From Tritrichomonas foetus (taxonomy: Eukaryota > Parabasalia > Tritrichomonadida > Tritrichomonadidae): a stretch of 28,135 nucleotides of DNA. Positions 1-8,112 of this stretch are shown one piece after another. The translations under genes and the position numbers were made by a program. Each line of letters starts with the position of its first letter. Positions within the stretch are counted from its first letter, which is position 1. The notes under the pieces are model-generated. The model was given only the letters and a program-made list of their open reading frames with translations. It was not told the DNA's origin and made no database searches. The stretch is taken from assembly GCA_001839685.1 (NCBI GenBank), contig MLAK01000912.1, positions 1 to 28,135 of the forward strand, given 5' to 3'.

Positions 1-138
1 TACTACCACTCATACTACCACCAATCCTTCACTTATGAGACAAATCCTCACATCACCCTCAGCACCCCCTCTAATGCGACTATATACTCTCTAAGGTTGA
101 AGTATTCTTTTCGGGAAAAGTTATGTGAACATTTATAA
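1..138 (+). other. Possible 3' end of a gene cut by the window edge
   Basis: The first ~95 bases are richer in C and G than the AT-rich spacer that follows, as expected for the end of a coding region. Two + strand frames are open from the edge: one stops at 136-138 after 45 codons, the other at 92-94 after 30 codons and is rich in Thr and Pro. I cannot choose between them and see no domain. It could also be low-complexity spacer. Confidence 0.25.
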
Positions 139-480
139 ATTGAAATTGATCCTGGAATCTATATTCTATATTATCTTGGTATAAGTTCTATATTTATGGA
201 AAATTTTCTCTTAATTATATTTTATAATTTAATTCTATAATAATATATTCATAATGATATTGCATAATTAACTCTATTCTCCTAGAAACAAAGATTTGAG
301 ATGATCTCCGAAAATTTTATGGATCACTTTATTTGCATTCATATCTTATTAATTTGTTATTAAAATATATTATTATTAGTTAATATACCACATTAAAATT
401 ATATATATAAATAAAAACTCAATTATAATAATTTCCTCCAATAAATTACTGAGATAATTCCATTTATAAAATAAAACTTT
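139..480. other. AT-rich spacer, no gene seen
   Basis: Very AT-rich sequence with short A and T runs. I see no open frame of note, RNA gene or repeat. Its right end holds the promoter of the FAM91 gene. Confidence 0.6.
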
Positions 481-490
481 TCATTATTCA
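481..490 (+). promoter_or_regulatory. Initiator-like element of the FAM91 gene
   Basis: TCATTATTCA lies 4 bases before the ATG at 495 and fits the trichomonad initiator pattern (TCA, pyrimidine, T/A, then a second TCA). In Trichomonas this element sets the transcription start, giving 5' leaders of only a few bases. The match supports the ATG at 495 as the true start. Confidence 0.6.
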
Positions 491-494
491 CCAA

Positions 495-2555
495 ATGATT
501 CAAGAAGAAGACACATCGAAATTTCTTGATGAAGCAACACCTTGGGATTGCCTAACTCCAAGTGCCCAGGCATACTTCGGAACAACCGCCCAGTATCAGC
601 AACGAATCTTGAATTATTTTTTCGATCATCAAAAACCATTTGAGCAAACAATCTCCTTCTGTTCTCCGAAAGAATACTACCAAAAACTTATTGAATACGG
701 AATAGACAACTTTCTCGTTTTTCCATATCATCTCATCTCCGAATTGCAAAAATTCAATCCTGCTGTTCCTTTCAATTATTACATAGACATGCTATTGATG
801 GTCATGGCCAATGATAGATCGTATCAAAGCATACCAAACTTTTCTGCTGCTGATGCACTTCGTGTCACTGGCGTCGGGCGAAATCAATTTATTGATGCCA
901 TGAATAAATCTCGAGCCGGTGGATGGTCATCACTTCTCAAATCTAAAGAAAGAGTTTTGAGATCACTCCTTCCATATCATCCAATGAAAATTCCACTTCA
1001 GTCTTGGTGGATTTTATTTTCGGTTCCAGCAAACGAAAACAAGCTAAGCAAACTTCAGTCATCACAAAGATTAGCATATGAACGTATTGCTGCTTCAAAA
1101 GAAAGTGGTGTGGAATGTAACCAATTTGCAGAGGCAGATATCAGATCATTAATCAATGAAGGCCTTGTTTATATTTCCGTTCCACTAACATCATCTGCAA
1201 CAGTTAAACTTTTACCGCTCGACAATTTTGTCATGAATCGTGTTGGTGGTGATTATTTAGAAGGCTTATGTTATAAGTCATTTATATCAATTGATGATAG
1301 AACAACAGTTGAACAGCTATCAAAAATGTTGGCAGTTGATGTATCAGAAATTGAAAAAGTTCTATCATTATTTATCAGACTAGGACTTGCAGAAAAAGTA
1401 TCAATTGATGATTCTTTAGAAGGTTCTTCACTTGATACGCAATCCTCACAAAAACGACTTGCTGCTGTTTTCGATTTTAATCTTCCTTCCGCTTTGATGC
1501 TTGGAAATCTTGGGAATAAGGTGAAATCATTTGCAGTTACACTTTTTGAAGTTGGCAAAATGCCTGACAAAAGCGTGTCCGAATTTATTGATGCGCTTCA
1601 AAGTGTTGAATCACCTGCTGATGAATCAATGGTTGCTTGTCATGAAACTTGCCAGGTCATTGCACGAATAGGTACTTTTCTTCGTGAGCAAAGTCTTTCA
1701 AAAGGTGGTATAGATATGGTTCGACTTGAAAATTTACTTGATCTTGATGATGAATCTCGTGCTAAAATGTTTGAGCGAAATTATGCAGCAGCAGTTGCAC
1801 TTGCGCCACTTACACTTACACGATCATCATTGTTTATTCCTGGCTTGGTTCATTTTGGACCACCTTCACCACTATTTCACTCACCTTGGGCACTACTTTA
1901 CATCCATTCTATTGCAGGATGTGGTCCACCTGTTTTTATCTGGCCTCAAGGCGAAATTGTTACAGCATTGCCAGATATTTTCTTCTTTTATGAAACAGTA
2001 AGACTATTTAAATGGGAATCTGAAGCAGTTGTTGTACCAACAACAACTTTACTTATATCACTGAACGATAGTTTACCATCATCACCAGTTCTTGTTCAAT
2101 GTTATGAAAGAACCGGTGAAAAAATGATTGATGTAGCATTCCCAAACAGCCAAATAAATACACAAAACAATTCACATGCTAATCAACCTAATAGTCAACA
2201 AGATAATTTGCAAAGTAAAGAAGTAAAGAAATGCTGTAATTTAGATGGGTTAAGGCGTGCTTTTGCATTGGATTCGATGTTTGGTTGTATGAAGTTTGTC
2301 GAGAGCAGTGATGGACATCGTGCGCCAATCGATGTTCTCTATGGAATGCCAACAATGTCTCTTGCTCTCTGCAACCAAGTAATTGAACAGATCGAGCAGA
2401 GAAACATGTTCGGCGAAGAAAATATTGCCGCAATGCTTGAAGACACAAAGCGGATTTCTGCGGAATTGGAGGAATTTGTAAATCAATGGAGCTGTAATAT
2501 TGGACACCCTGTACGCGCTCTTTACGCAATCGACGGTTCTCTACAGTGGATTTGA
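495..2555 (+). CDS. FAM91A1: FAM91-family membrane-trafficking protein
   Basis: 686-residue protein that aligns by eye with FAM91A1 from near its start. The N-terminal domain (about residues 10-310) has the family blocks: a PW near the start, the FPYHL segment, NFSAADALRVTGVGRNQFID (about 117-136) and a WW pair near 170. The C-terminal half (about 330-686) includes a Trp/Pro/Gly-rich stretch at about 450-490 and a hydrophilic Asn/Gln-rich insert near 560-575. Animal FAM91A1 binds TBC1D23 and the WDR11 complex and helps capture endosome-derived vesicles at golgins of the trans-Golgi; the same role here is inference. The length is somewhat below that of animal homologues (around 830 residues). 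No intron is needed. The start is supported by the initiator just upstream. Confidence 0.88.
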   Translation: MIQEEDTSKFLDEATPWDCLTPSAQAYFGTTAQYQQRILNYFFDHQKPFEQTISFCSPKEYYQKLIEYGIDNFLVFPYHLISELQKFNPAVPFNYYIDMLLMVMANDRSYQSIPNFSAADALRVTGVGRNQFIDAMNKSRAGGWSSLLKSKERVLRSLLPYHPMKIPLQSWWILFSVPANENKLSKLQSSQRLAYERIAASKESGVECNQFAEADIRSLINEGLVYISVPLTSSATVKLLPLDNFVMNRVGGDYLEGLCYKSFISIDDRTTVEQLSKMLAVDVSEIEKVLSLFIRLGLAEKVSIDDSLEGSSLDTQSSQKRLAAVFDFNLPSALMLGNLGNKVKSFAVTLFEVGKMPDKSVSEFIDALQSVESPADESMVACHETCQVIARIGTFLREQSLSKGGIDMVRLENLLDLDDESRAKMFERNYAAAVALAPLTLTRSSLFIPGLVHFGPPSPLFHSPWALLYIHSIAGCGPPVFIWPQGEIVTALPDIFFFYETVRLFKWESEAVVVPTTTLLISLNDSLPSSPVLVQCYERTGEKMIDVAFPNSQINTQNNSHANQPNSQQDNLQSKEVKKCCNLDGLRRAFALDSMFGCMKFVESSDGHRAPIDVLYGMPTMSLALCNQVIEQIEQRNMFGEENIAAMLEDTKRISAELEEFVNQWSCNIGHPVRALYAIDGSLQWI

Positions 2556-2956
2556 ACATATCCTCCTATTTTATTTGATATTATATTAAAATGAATATGA
2601 TAAATTTGGATATTCTTCTTGAATATTGATATTCTTCTTTAATGCCGATATTCTTCTTGAATGTTGATATTCTTCTTTAATATTGATATTCTTCTTAAAT
2701 ATTAATATTCTTCTTGAATGTTGATATTCTTCTTGATTGTTGAATTTTTTATTATTACTATTTTGTTCCTAGATATAATTCATAATTTTCTGAATGTTCA
2801 TGAATTAAAATGCTTCATTAATTAATTAATTGATTAAAAGCAAAATATTCGAATAAAATTCATTGATCTTGTGATTCACCAACGAACAAATATCAAATTT
2901 AAAAGCCTCTTCAGAAAATTGAAAAGAAATTTATAAACGTGCTTTGAGATATTTAC
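2556..2956. other. Spacer with a 19-bp tandem array
   Basis: After the FAM91 stop the spacer is mostly the 19-bp array listed separately, followed by AT-rich sequence with a TTAATTAATTAATTGATTAA run near 2817-2836. No gene is seen. Confidence 0.6.
2609..2741. repeat. Seven-copy 19-bp tandem repeat
   Basis: Seven head-to-tail copies of about GATATTCTTCTTGAATRTT, exactly 19 bp apart (starts 2609, 2628, 2647 and so on). The GATATTCTTCTT core is near-invariant and the last 7 bases vary. It lies 54 bp after the FAM91 stop codon. Because 19 is not a multiple of 3 and there is no open frame, it is non-coding. Confidence 0.9.
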
Positions 2957-3385
2957 ATGTCATTTTTTAAGGAGCCATCTGTATATCGTGAACACATACA
3001 GTGGAACTCGCTTTTCTCAGCTATTTCGATCGCCCCATCAAATCAATCGCAACTTTTCTCGAATTTCGGATCAAGACAAGATCATCAATCAGAAGAAATC
3101 GATATAAATTCATTATACGATGATATTGCTCATCAGCTTTCTTTTGATGTTCTTCGAAACACGCTCATGTTTTTGTATTCAGATTCGTTAAGATTATCTC
3201 GAACAGCAAACTGTCAAAGAAAAGAAAAAATCACGAGTAAAGTATTACCACCTTTAATTCAGCCATCTCGAAAACGCCTCGGAACAAATCACGGAAAGTT
3301 TAACAATCAGACGCCAATCGTCGATAATGGTCAATTTTCATCATATCTCGAAAACGTTCATCGACGCACCCATTCTGTGTCCTAA
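2957..3385 (+). CDS. Hypothetical protein, possibly a truncated gene
   Basis: 142 residues with no recognised domain. It has a Ser/Gln-rich N-terminus, a predicted helical middle (about residues 50-78, including SFDVLRNTLMFLYSD) and a basic Ser/Arg-rich tail. There is no signal peptide or membrane segment. Codon use resembles the neighbours. Sequence with coding character but broken frames continues at 3472-3740, so this may be the intact 5' part of a decayed longer gene rather than a working small one. I see no clear initiator before the ATG; a TCATTTTTT occurs just inside the ORF. Confidence 0.4.
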   Translation: MSFFKEPSVYREHIQWNSLFSAISIAPSNQSQLFSNFGSRQDHQSEEIDINSLYDDIAHQLSFDVLRNTLMFLYSDSLRLSRTANCQRKEKITSKVLPPLIQPSRKRLGTNHGKFNNQTPIVDNGQFSSYLENVHRRTHSVS

Positions 3386-3471
3386 TTAATCATTCCTTTA
3401 TATTGTTTTTAAATAGAAAATGCTATCATGCAAATCTTTCCGGTTTTTCATAGATTTTTGTTTTTATTTAA

Positions 3472-3740
3472 TTGGATTTGACTGAGACAGTTCACCATGA
3501 AGATCAATTTTTGATTTCAATGAATAGTTATCCATAAAAAACTAGCTTTGACCAATCTCTGATCATTCAAGAATAATCTGGATTTTCGAATCGAATGAAT
3601 CATTCATATTTTAAATAACAACAACACTCATTGACGAAATACCACAAGCAAAATTCACGGATGATGATTCAAATTCCAAAAATGATAATATATCAGAGGT
3701 AATTCAAAGACCAAGACGCCACAGAGAAATTCTGAAATGA
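3472..3740 (+). pseudogene. Decayed coding sequence, frames broken
   Basis: Two protein-like stretches without an ATG follow one another on the + strand. The first (3472-3614) reads in one frame and is interrupted by TAA at 3535 and TAA at 3574; it starts LDLTETVHHEDQFLISMNSY. The second (3615-3740, ending TGA) is in another frame, has 41 open codons and an acidic-then-basic make-up (TDDDSNSKND ... IQRPRRHREI). I do not recognise a family. It could be the lost 3' part of the 2957-3385 gene. Chance open frames in AT-rich DNA remain possible. Confidence 0.35.
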
Positions 3741-4056
3741 TCGACAAAAGCAAAATTTGCTCAATGATGAAAAATATGAAGTTATATACCTGTGTTCAGA
3801 AATGCAACACACTAAATAACAGATTCATTTCTACCAAAATGGAAACGTGCATTTCCCAAAAAAATAGATTTATCAGAAAAGTTGCTTGTCATTCATATTT
3901 CTGTCTTATTATCCATTTTATTATATACTTTTATAATTTTTCTATATATGAAATTTTATTTTTTAAGATAGATTCTAATATTGTGATAAATTGAATTAAA
4001 AGAGTTTAAAGTCTATATATACGATTTAATATATTAGCAATAATAAATGAATGAAA
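3741..4056. other. Spacer, no convincing gene
   Basis: An 85-codon open frame (3737-3994, +) begins at an ATG overlapping the stop of the preceding relic. Its product is a jumble of Lys, Cys, Phe and Ile typical of AT-rich non-coding DNA and I do not call it a gene. The right end is the 3' flank of the transporter. Confidence 0.5.
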
Positions 4057-5418
4057 TCAAACTTCATCTATTCTTCCTTCAGAATTGGAATCATCTGAAT
4101 AGCTTTCACTGTCTAATTCAGAACTAGAAGTTTGTGAGTTTCTAGAGGAGTCAAAATTTTCCTCTAAATTAGATGATGTGTTTGTGTCAATTGATTTTGG
4201 ATTGTCGTTTTTCTTTACAACACCCATTTCACCACCTTTTGTTTCAGGTAGGGCAAAAATACCAAACAAAAATGAGATTACCATCACAACTCCATAGAAA
4301 AAGTAAGTCCATGCTAATGTCAGATTCTCTTGCATTGTTGGAAAGATGAAAACCATCAATGCGCACAACAGCCAATTCACAGCTTGCACGATTCCCATTG
4401 CCAAGCCTCGGACTTCATCTGGGAATAATTCAGGGACCACAAACCAAGGAATTGGACCAAGTCCAATTCCAAATAAAAACACATCAAAAAACAACATCAC
4501 TACAGGCAAAATTGTTGACCAATTCCACTTTTCATTCGCCCACAAAATCAACAAAAATATTGCTTGACCAATTGATGAAATCATCCAGGTTTTCCTGCGT
4601 CCAAGACACTCCACAAGCGGGGTCGAACTTGCTGTTGCAATAATTTGTGCAATTGCAACAATTGCTGAAGAAATACTCGAATTTAATGTTACCTTGGATT
4701 TCTCAAAGATCACAGTTAAGTTTGAAAATAACGCATTAATTCCAGAAAACTGTTGAAAAACTACCACAAAAAATGATAAAATTAAAGGAAGAGAATATTT
4801 CTTTTGGAAGATATTTTCTTGTTTCTTCTTGTTTTCAGTTTCCATCTTCGTAAATGCTGGTGATTCTGGAATGAAGAAGATTGAAATAATGGAGAGAAGT
4901 GGAAATGAAATCATTATTCCCGAAATTGCGCGCCAGTCAACCCAAATACTAACAAAGTATGTCATTAATGTTCCTATTGAACAAAAGAGCTGACTCATCA
5001 CACCGTAGGAGCCTCTGACATCAGGCGGGGAAAGCTCGGCAATATAAACTGGATTCACAGTCGAAACAGCACCAACGCCAAGACCTAAAACTGCTCTACC
5101 AACAAATGCTAGTTCTTTATAAGATGTTTTGGTAATTATTATGAAGATGCCACCAAGAATTACAAATCCTGAAGAAACCATTGTTGGAAATTTGCGGCCA
5201 AATTTTTGAATTGCGAAATTGACCAAAGGACCGCCAAAAATGGCGCCTATTGGTGTTAATGCATTAAATATTGATTGTTTCATTGATGTGTCTAAGATGA
5301 GAGGATCAACAATTGTAGTATACGAAGCTGCAAAATAAACTAAACCAAATCCAACTGAAATTGTTCCAATTGAAAGCGAAAACACATAAGCAAATGCTTT
5401 TTGACAAAAGTTCCCCAT
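4057..5418 (-). CDS. Sugar-porter family MFS transporter
   Basis: 453-residue membrane protein with 12 predicted helices in two halves. Sugar-porter (GLUT/SLC2) signatures seen in order are: FGRKF in the first cytoplasmic loop, RAVLGLGVG, PVYIAELSPPDVRGS, PESPAF at the end of the first half, QQFSGINALFSNL in helix 7, CLGRRKTW, GLGPIPWFVVPELFPDEVRG in helix 10 with the following loop, and PETKG after helix 12. The last ~55 residues are a hydrophilic Ser/Asp/Glu-rich cytoplasmic tail. The substrate is probably a hexose, by inference from QQ.SGIN. The usual Arg of PESPR is Ala here. I prefer the ATG at 5418 over the one at 5460, because TCATTC, an initiator-like element, lies at 5424-5429, inside the longer reading. 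Confidence 0.88.
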   Translation of the reverse strand: MGNFCQKAFAYVFSLSIGTISVGFGLVYFAASYTTIVDPLILDTSMKQSIFNALTPIGAIFGGPLVNFAIQKFGRKFPTMVSSGFVILGGIFIIITKTSYKELAFVGRAVLGLGVGAVSTVNPVYIAELSPPDVRGSYGVMSQLFCSIGTLMTYFVSIWVDWRAISGIMISFPLLSIISIFFIPESPAFTKMETENKKKQENIFQKKYSLPLILSFFVVVFQQFSGINALFSNLTVIFEKSKVTLNSSISSAIVAIAQIIATASSTPLVECLGRRKTWMISSIGQAIFLLILWANEKWNWSTILPVVMLFFDVFLFGIGLGPIPWFVVPELFPDEVRGLAMGIVQAVNWLLCALMVFIFPTMQENLTLAWTYFFYGVVMVISFLFGIFALPETKGGEMGVVKKNDNPKSIDTNTSSNLEENFDSSRNSQTSSSELDSESYSDDSNSEGRIDEV

Positions 5419-5423
5419 GAATC

Positions 5424-5429
5424 GAATGA
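5424..5429 (-). promoter_or_regulatory. Initiator-like element of the transporter gene
   Basis: TCATTC on the minus strand lies 5 bases before the ATG at 5418. It is a partial match to the trichomonad initiator. It matters because it falls inside the longer possible ORF and favours the shorter start. Confidence 0.35.
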
Positions 5430-5460
5430 GAACTTCACTAAAAAAAATGAATATTATCAT

Positions 5461-6140
5461 TCAAAAAATTCTATGGCGTTTTGCACTGATATTGAAAAAT
5501 TAAATACAACAGTTAATAAATCACAGAATTAGTGTCATTGAAATATTGAAACGATGCACACAAAAATTAATGTTTTTGTATAGGTATAGAAAATTCACTT
5601 GTTAGGTTTTATACTATTTTGTAAAGCAATTAAAATCAAAAATCTAGAAATATCTTTCTCAAAAATACACCATTTAGAATAATACAAAGGAAATAAATTA
5701 TAATAATTAAATGATATAGAAATTCTCATTTTTGTAAAATAACAACACAAATTCACATAAATGTATTGTCGATCTTTTTGATGAAATTCATATAATAAAT
5801 ACTGAAATGCCATATATCAATTCATTATATCTTAAAATTTCGTTAATAACATCAGTATTGCAAAGAATTCTAATTCTTGGTAATTTTTGACTATTTCACA
5901 AGAAAGGTAATGTTTGATTTTCAAGTCTTCATAATGTCGCATGGCCACTCTAATATTGAAAAATAGAAAATATTAATGCATTGATTGCAAAATAAAATTC
6001 AATATTAATAATTTTCAACTTTATTCATAATCACTCTATTGTTATTTAAATGAAGATACATTCCAATATATCTTATTTATTTTTCAATTCAATTAAGATT
6101 CCTAAAAAAATCATGAAAAAAATGAAGACAAATACCGCTT
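5461..6140. other. AT-rich spacer, no gene seen
   Basis: Contains only short open frames of biased composition, including 72 codons at 5595-5813 (-) rich in Tyr, Phe and Ile that I do not believe. No repeat or RNA gene is recognised. Confidence 0.55.
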
Positions 6141-6869
6141 TCAGTCACTTGGTGGATATTGGCGAGTGAGCTCCTCCTGAGTAACAACTTTTTGCAACTC
6201 TTGAAGGTGTTCAAAACTATCCTGGCAGAAAAGAAAAACAATTCCGACGAGTTGTTGAAGTGGTACTTCAATAAGATTGAATCTTTGTTCCCACAGTTTT
6301 GCCATTTCAACTTTGAATAGGTTTGTTTGTTGTTCAAGAATTCTAAGCTTTCCTTCATATTCAATTCGAGTTTTTGCAACTTTTTCAGGGGTTCCACTTT
6401 TGGAGATAGTTTCAAGGTCATCCCGAATTGAGTCGCAAAGTAGCTGTGTTTTTCGCCTTTCATCTCTTAACACTTCGAGTTCATTAAATCTGCTTTTCAT
6501 CGATTTGAGGATATCAATGACGGCCGGACGAGAAATTGAAAGTAATTTGTCTTTTACAAGCATATCCATCTTTTTGAAAAAAATGTCAAACGAATTTGAA
6601 AGCTCGCTGCAGTTTCCACCTGATTTTTGATCGGCTGATAATAGCGATGACGAAAAATTGAGTCCGGCGCTGCAAATACAAGGAATTATGTTAAGAATCT
6701 CGTTCACATCTACAATAAATTTGGCTACTCGTGCTTTCATAATTTCAAATTGTTCGCATGCTGTTTGATATTCTGGATCAACTTCATGGGCTGTCGTTCC
6801 TGTCTTTTCTTTGATATATTGAAATGCCATTTTGGTATATTCTTTGCCTTTATTCAGCAAGCTCGTCAT
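6141..6869 (-). CDS. BAR-domain-like protein
   Basis: 242 residues, almost wholly helical with long amphipathic heptad stretches and no membrane segment. The pattern fits a BAR fold: a short N-terminal amphipathic helix (residues 1-20), then three long helices (about 33-75, 90-165 and 170-235). BAR dimers bind and bend membranes in endocytosis and actin-coupled trafficking. The assignment rests on length, helix pattern and composition, not on a signature motif, because BAR domains have none. Another helical-bundle or coiled-coil protein is possible. The ATG at 6869 is the first in frame. A weak TCAAAA sits upstream, so the promoter is not clear. Confidence 0.5.
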   Translation of the reverse strand: MTSLLNKGKEYTKMAFQYIKEKTGTTAHEVDPEYQTACEQFEIMKARVAKFIVDVNEILNIIPCICSAGLNFSSSLLSADQKSGGNCSELSNSFDIFFKKMDMLVKDKLLSISRPAVIDILKSMKSRFNELEVLRDERRKTQLLCDSIRDDLETISKSGTPEKVAKTRIEYEGKLRILEQQTNLFKVEMAKLWEQRFNLIEVPLQQLVGIVFLFCQDSFEHLQELQKVVTQEELTRQYPPSD

Positions 6870-7166
6870 GATTAAATTTTTTGATTCAAAAACTTTGCTA
6901 TGTCACTTTTAGTTAATTATTTGAGATGCAGTTAACCAATTATTTCGTTAACTTTCAATTATTACAAGTGTTACCGTGAACATTTAAGGTCAAATGAAAA
7001 GTCAAAATAACGAAAAGTGTTCACACACTTCACTTAATCAGGTGAGAGGTGAAACTTCTTCAGTCCATGGTGAAATGGAAAACAAATCATCTGATTAATA
7101 CAATAATTATAGATTAGAAAAGAAGAAAAAAAGAAAAAGAGATATCAATGTGTTGGCAATCACAGT
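6870..7166. other. Spacer between BAR-like gene and H3
   Basis: Contains the promoter of the BAR-like gene and the 3' flank of the histone gene. No ORF of note. The H3 stop reads TAAA (CTAAACTG on the minus strand), fitting the trichomonad habit of a UAAA polyadenylation signal overlapping the stop codon. Confidence 0.45.
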
Positions 7167-7583
7167 TTAGTTGCGTTCGCCACGGATTCTTTGGGCGAGT
7201 TGGACATCACGTTCCATGATGGTGACGCGGTTTGCGTGGATGGCGCAAAGGTTTGTGTCTTCGAAGAGACCGACGAGGTAAGCTTCAGAGGCTTCTTGGA
7301 GGGCGGCGATGGCGGATGATTGGAAACGAAGATCACCACGGAAACCTGAGGCGATTTCACGAACGAGTCTCTGGAATGGAAGCTTACGGATGAGGAGATC
7401 TGTGCTCTTTTGGTACTTTCTGATTTCTCTTAAGGCGACTGTACCTGGTCTGAATCTGTGTTGCTTCTTAGCACCTTGTGAGTCGACGACTGGTGTGGAC
7501 TTACGAGCGGCTTTGGCACCGAGTGACTTACGTGGGGTCTTACCACCGGTTGATTTACGAGCTGTTTGCTTTGTACGAGCCAT
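7167..7583 (-). CDS. H3: Histone H3
   Basis: 138 residues, starting [15 protein letters not shown]; the core-fold blocks [48 protein letters not shown] and RIRGERN are all present. An in-frame extension of 37 codons to 7694 lacks homology and is not used. The tail keeps K4, K9, K14, K18, K23 and K27. Two extra residues lie between K27 and the KK.HR.RPGT block, so later numbering is shifted by two. Lysines at canonical positions 79, 115 and 122 are Arg, Asn and Arg. Cys110 is kept. The N-terminal tail is too conserved for a typical centromeric variant. It stands alone: no H4 gene lies beside it, unlike paired histone genes in many protists. Confidence 0.97.
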   Translation of the reverse strand: MARTKQTARKSTGGKTPRKSLGAKAARKSTPVVDSQGAKKQHRFRPGTVALREIRKYQKSTDLLIRKLPFQRLVREIASGFRGDLRFQSSAIAALQEASEAYLVGLFEDTNLCAIHANRVTIMERDVQLAQRIRGERN

Positions 7584-7592
7584 TATTAATAA

Positions 7593-7603
7593 TAATGAAG
7601 TGA
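7593..7603 (-). promoter_or_regulatory. Initiator-like element of histone H3
   Basis: TCACTTCATTA on the minus strand, 9 bases before the H3 ATG, fits the trichomonad initiator closely (TCA, pyrimidine, T). It supports MARTKQ as the start and implies a very short 5' leader. Confidence 0.6.
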
Positions 7604-7770
7604 AAATATTTTCGCGCCAATTTTCAGAAGAATAATGTGAAACTAACCTATTCAATGTCATTTTACACCATAATATTTTTATGATAAAATCCAATATAAA
7701 CGGAAATTATTCTCAATTTCATATCTATTTTCCACTAAATAAATAATTCAAAAACCATCAATAACCATAG

Positions 7771-8061
7771 AAATCGACGCTAACAGAAGAATATGGTGAT
7801 CCAGGTAATAATTTGCAGGATAATGTACATTTGTTTGGATTCATACTTGTATATGTTTAAAACTTGATGAACAAATCAGGTCAATAAAAAATTAAACGAA
7901 GTATACTTTCTCTATTACGAAATCGGTTTTTAGGTACTGAAATGCTATATGAAATATCGCATCATGCATTCAATTCACTTCACCACAGTCGTAGAATGGT
8001 GCAGCTCTTTGATGTGATGAATGAAATTATTTTTATGAAAAAAAAGAATGAAAAAATCTAA
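7771..8061 (+). pseudogene. Possible gene relic between H3 and the SCAR-like locus
   Basis: Three consecutive protein-like + strand stretches, each ended by a stop and with a frame change between them: 7771-7860 (includes EEYGDPGNNLQDNVHLFGF), 7857-7887 (LKLDEQIRSIK) and 7888-8061 (57 codons, includes NRFLGTEMLYEISHHAFNSL and RRMVQLFDVMNEI). The third has balanced composition with His, Arg, Gly and Met, unlike AT-rich noise. No family is recognised. A small functional ORF starting at the internal ATG of the third piece (7939) cannot be excluded. Confidence 0.35.
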
Positions 8062-8112
8062 GTAAGAATAAGCTCGCTTTAGTTAAGTGATTAACCAGCG
8101 GCCACTTTCCAC

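Noticed and set aside
3737..3994. 85-codon + strand ORF
   Set aside because: Composition typical of AT-rich non-coding DNA, with no domain or initiator.
5595..5813. 72-codon minus ORF starting MAFQY
   Set aside because: The MAFQY shared with the BAR-like gene is short and the rest is Tyr/Phe/Ile noise.
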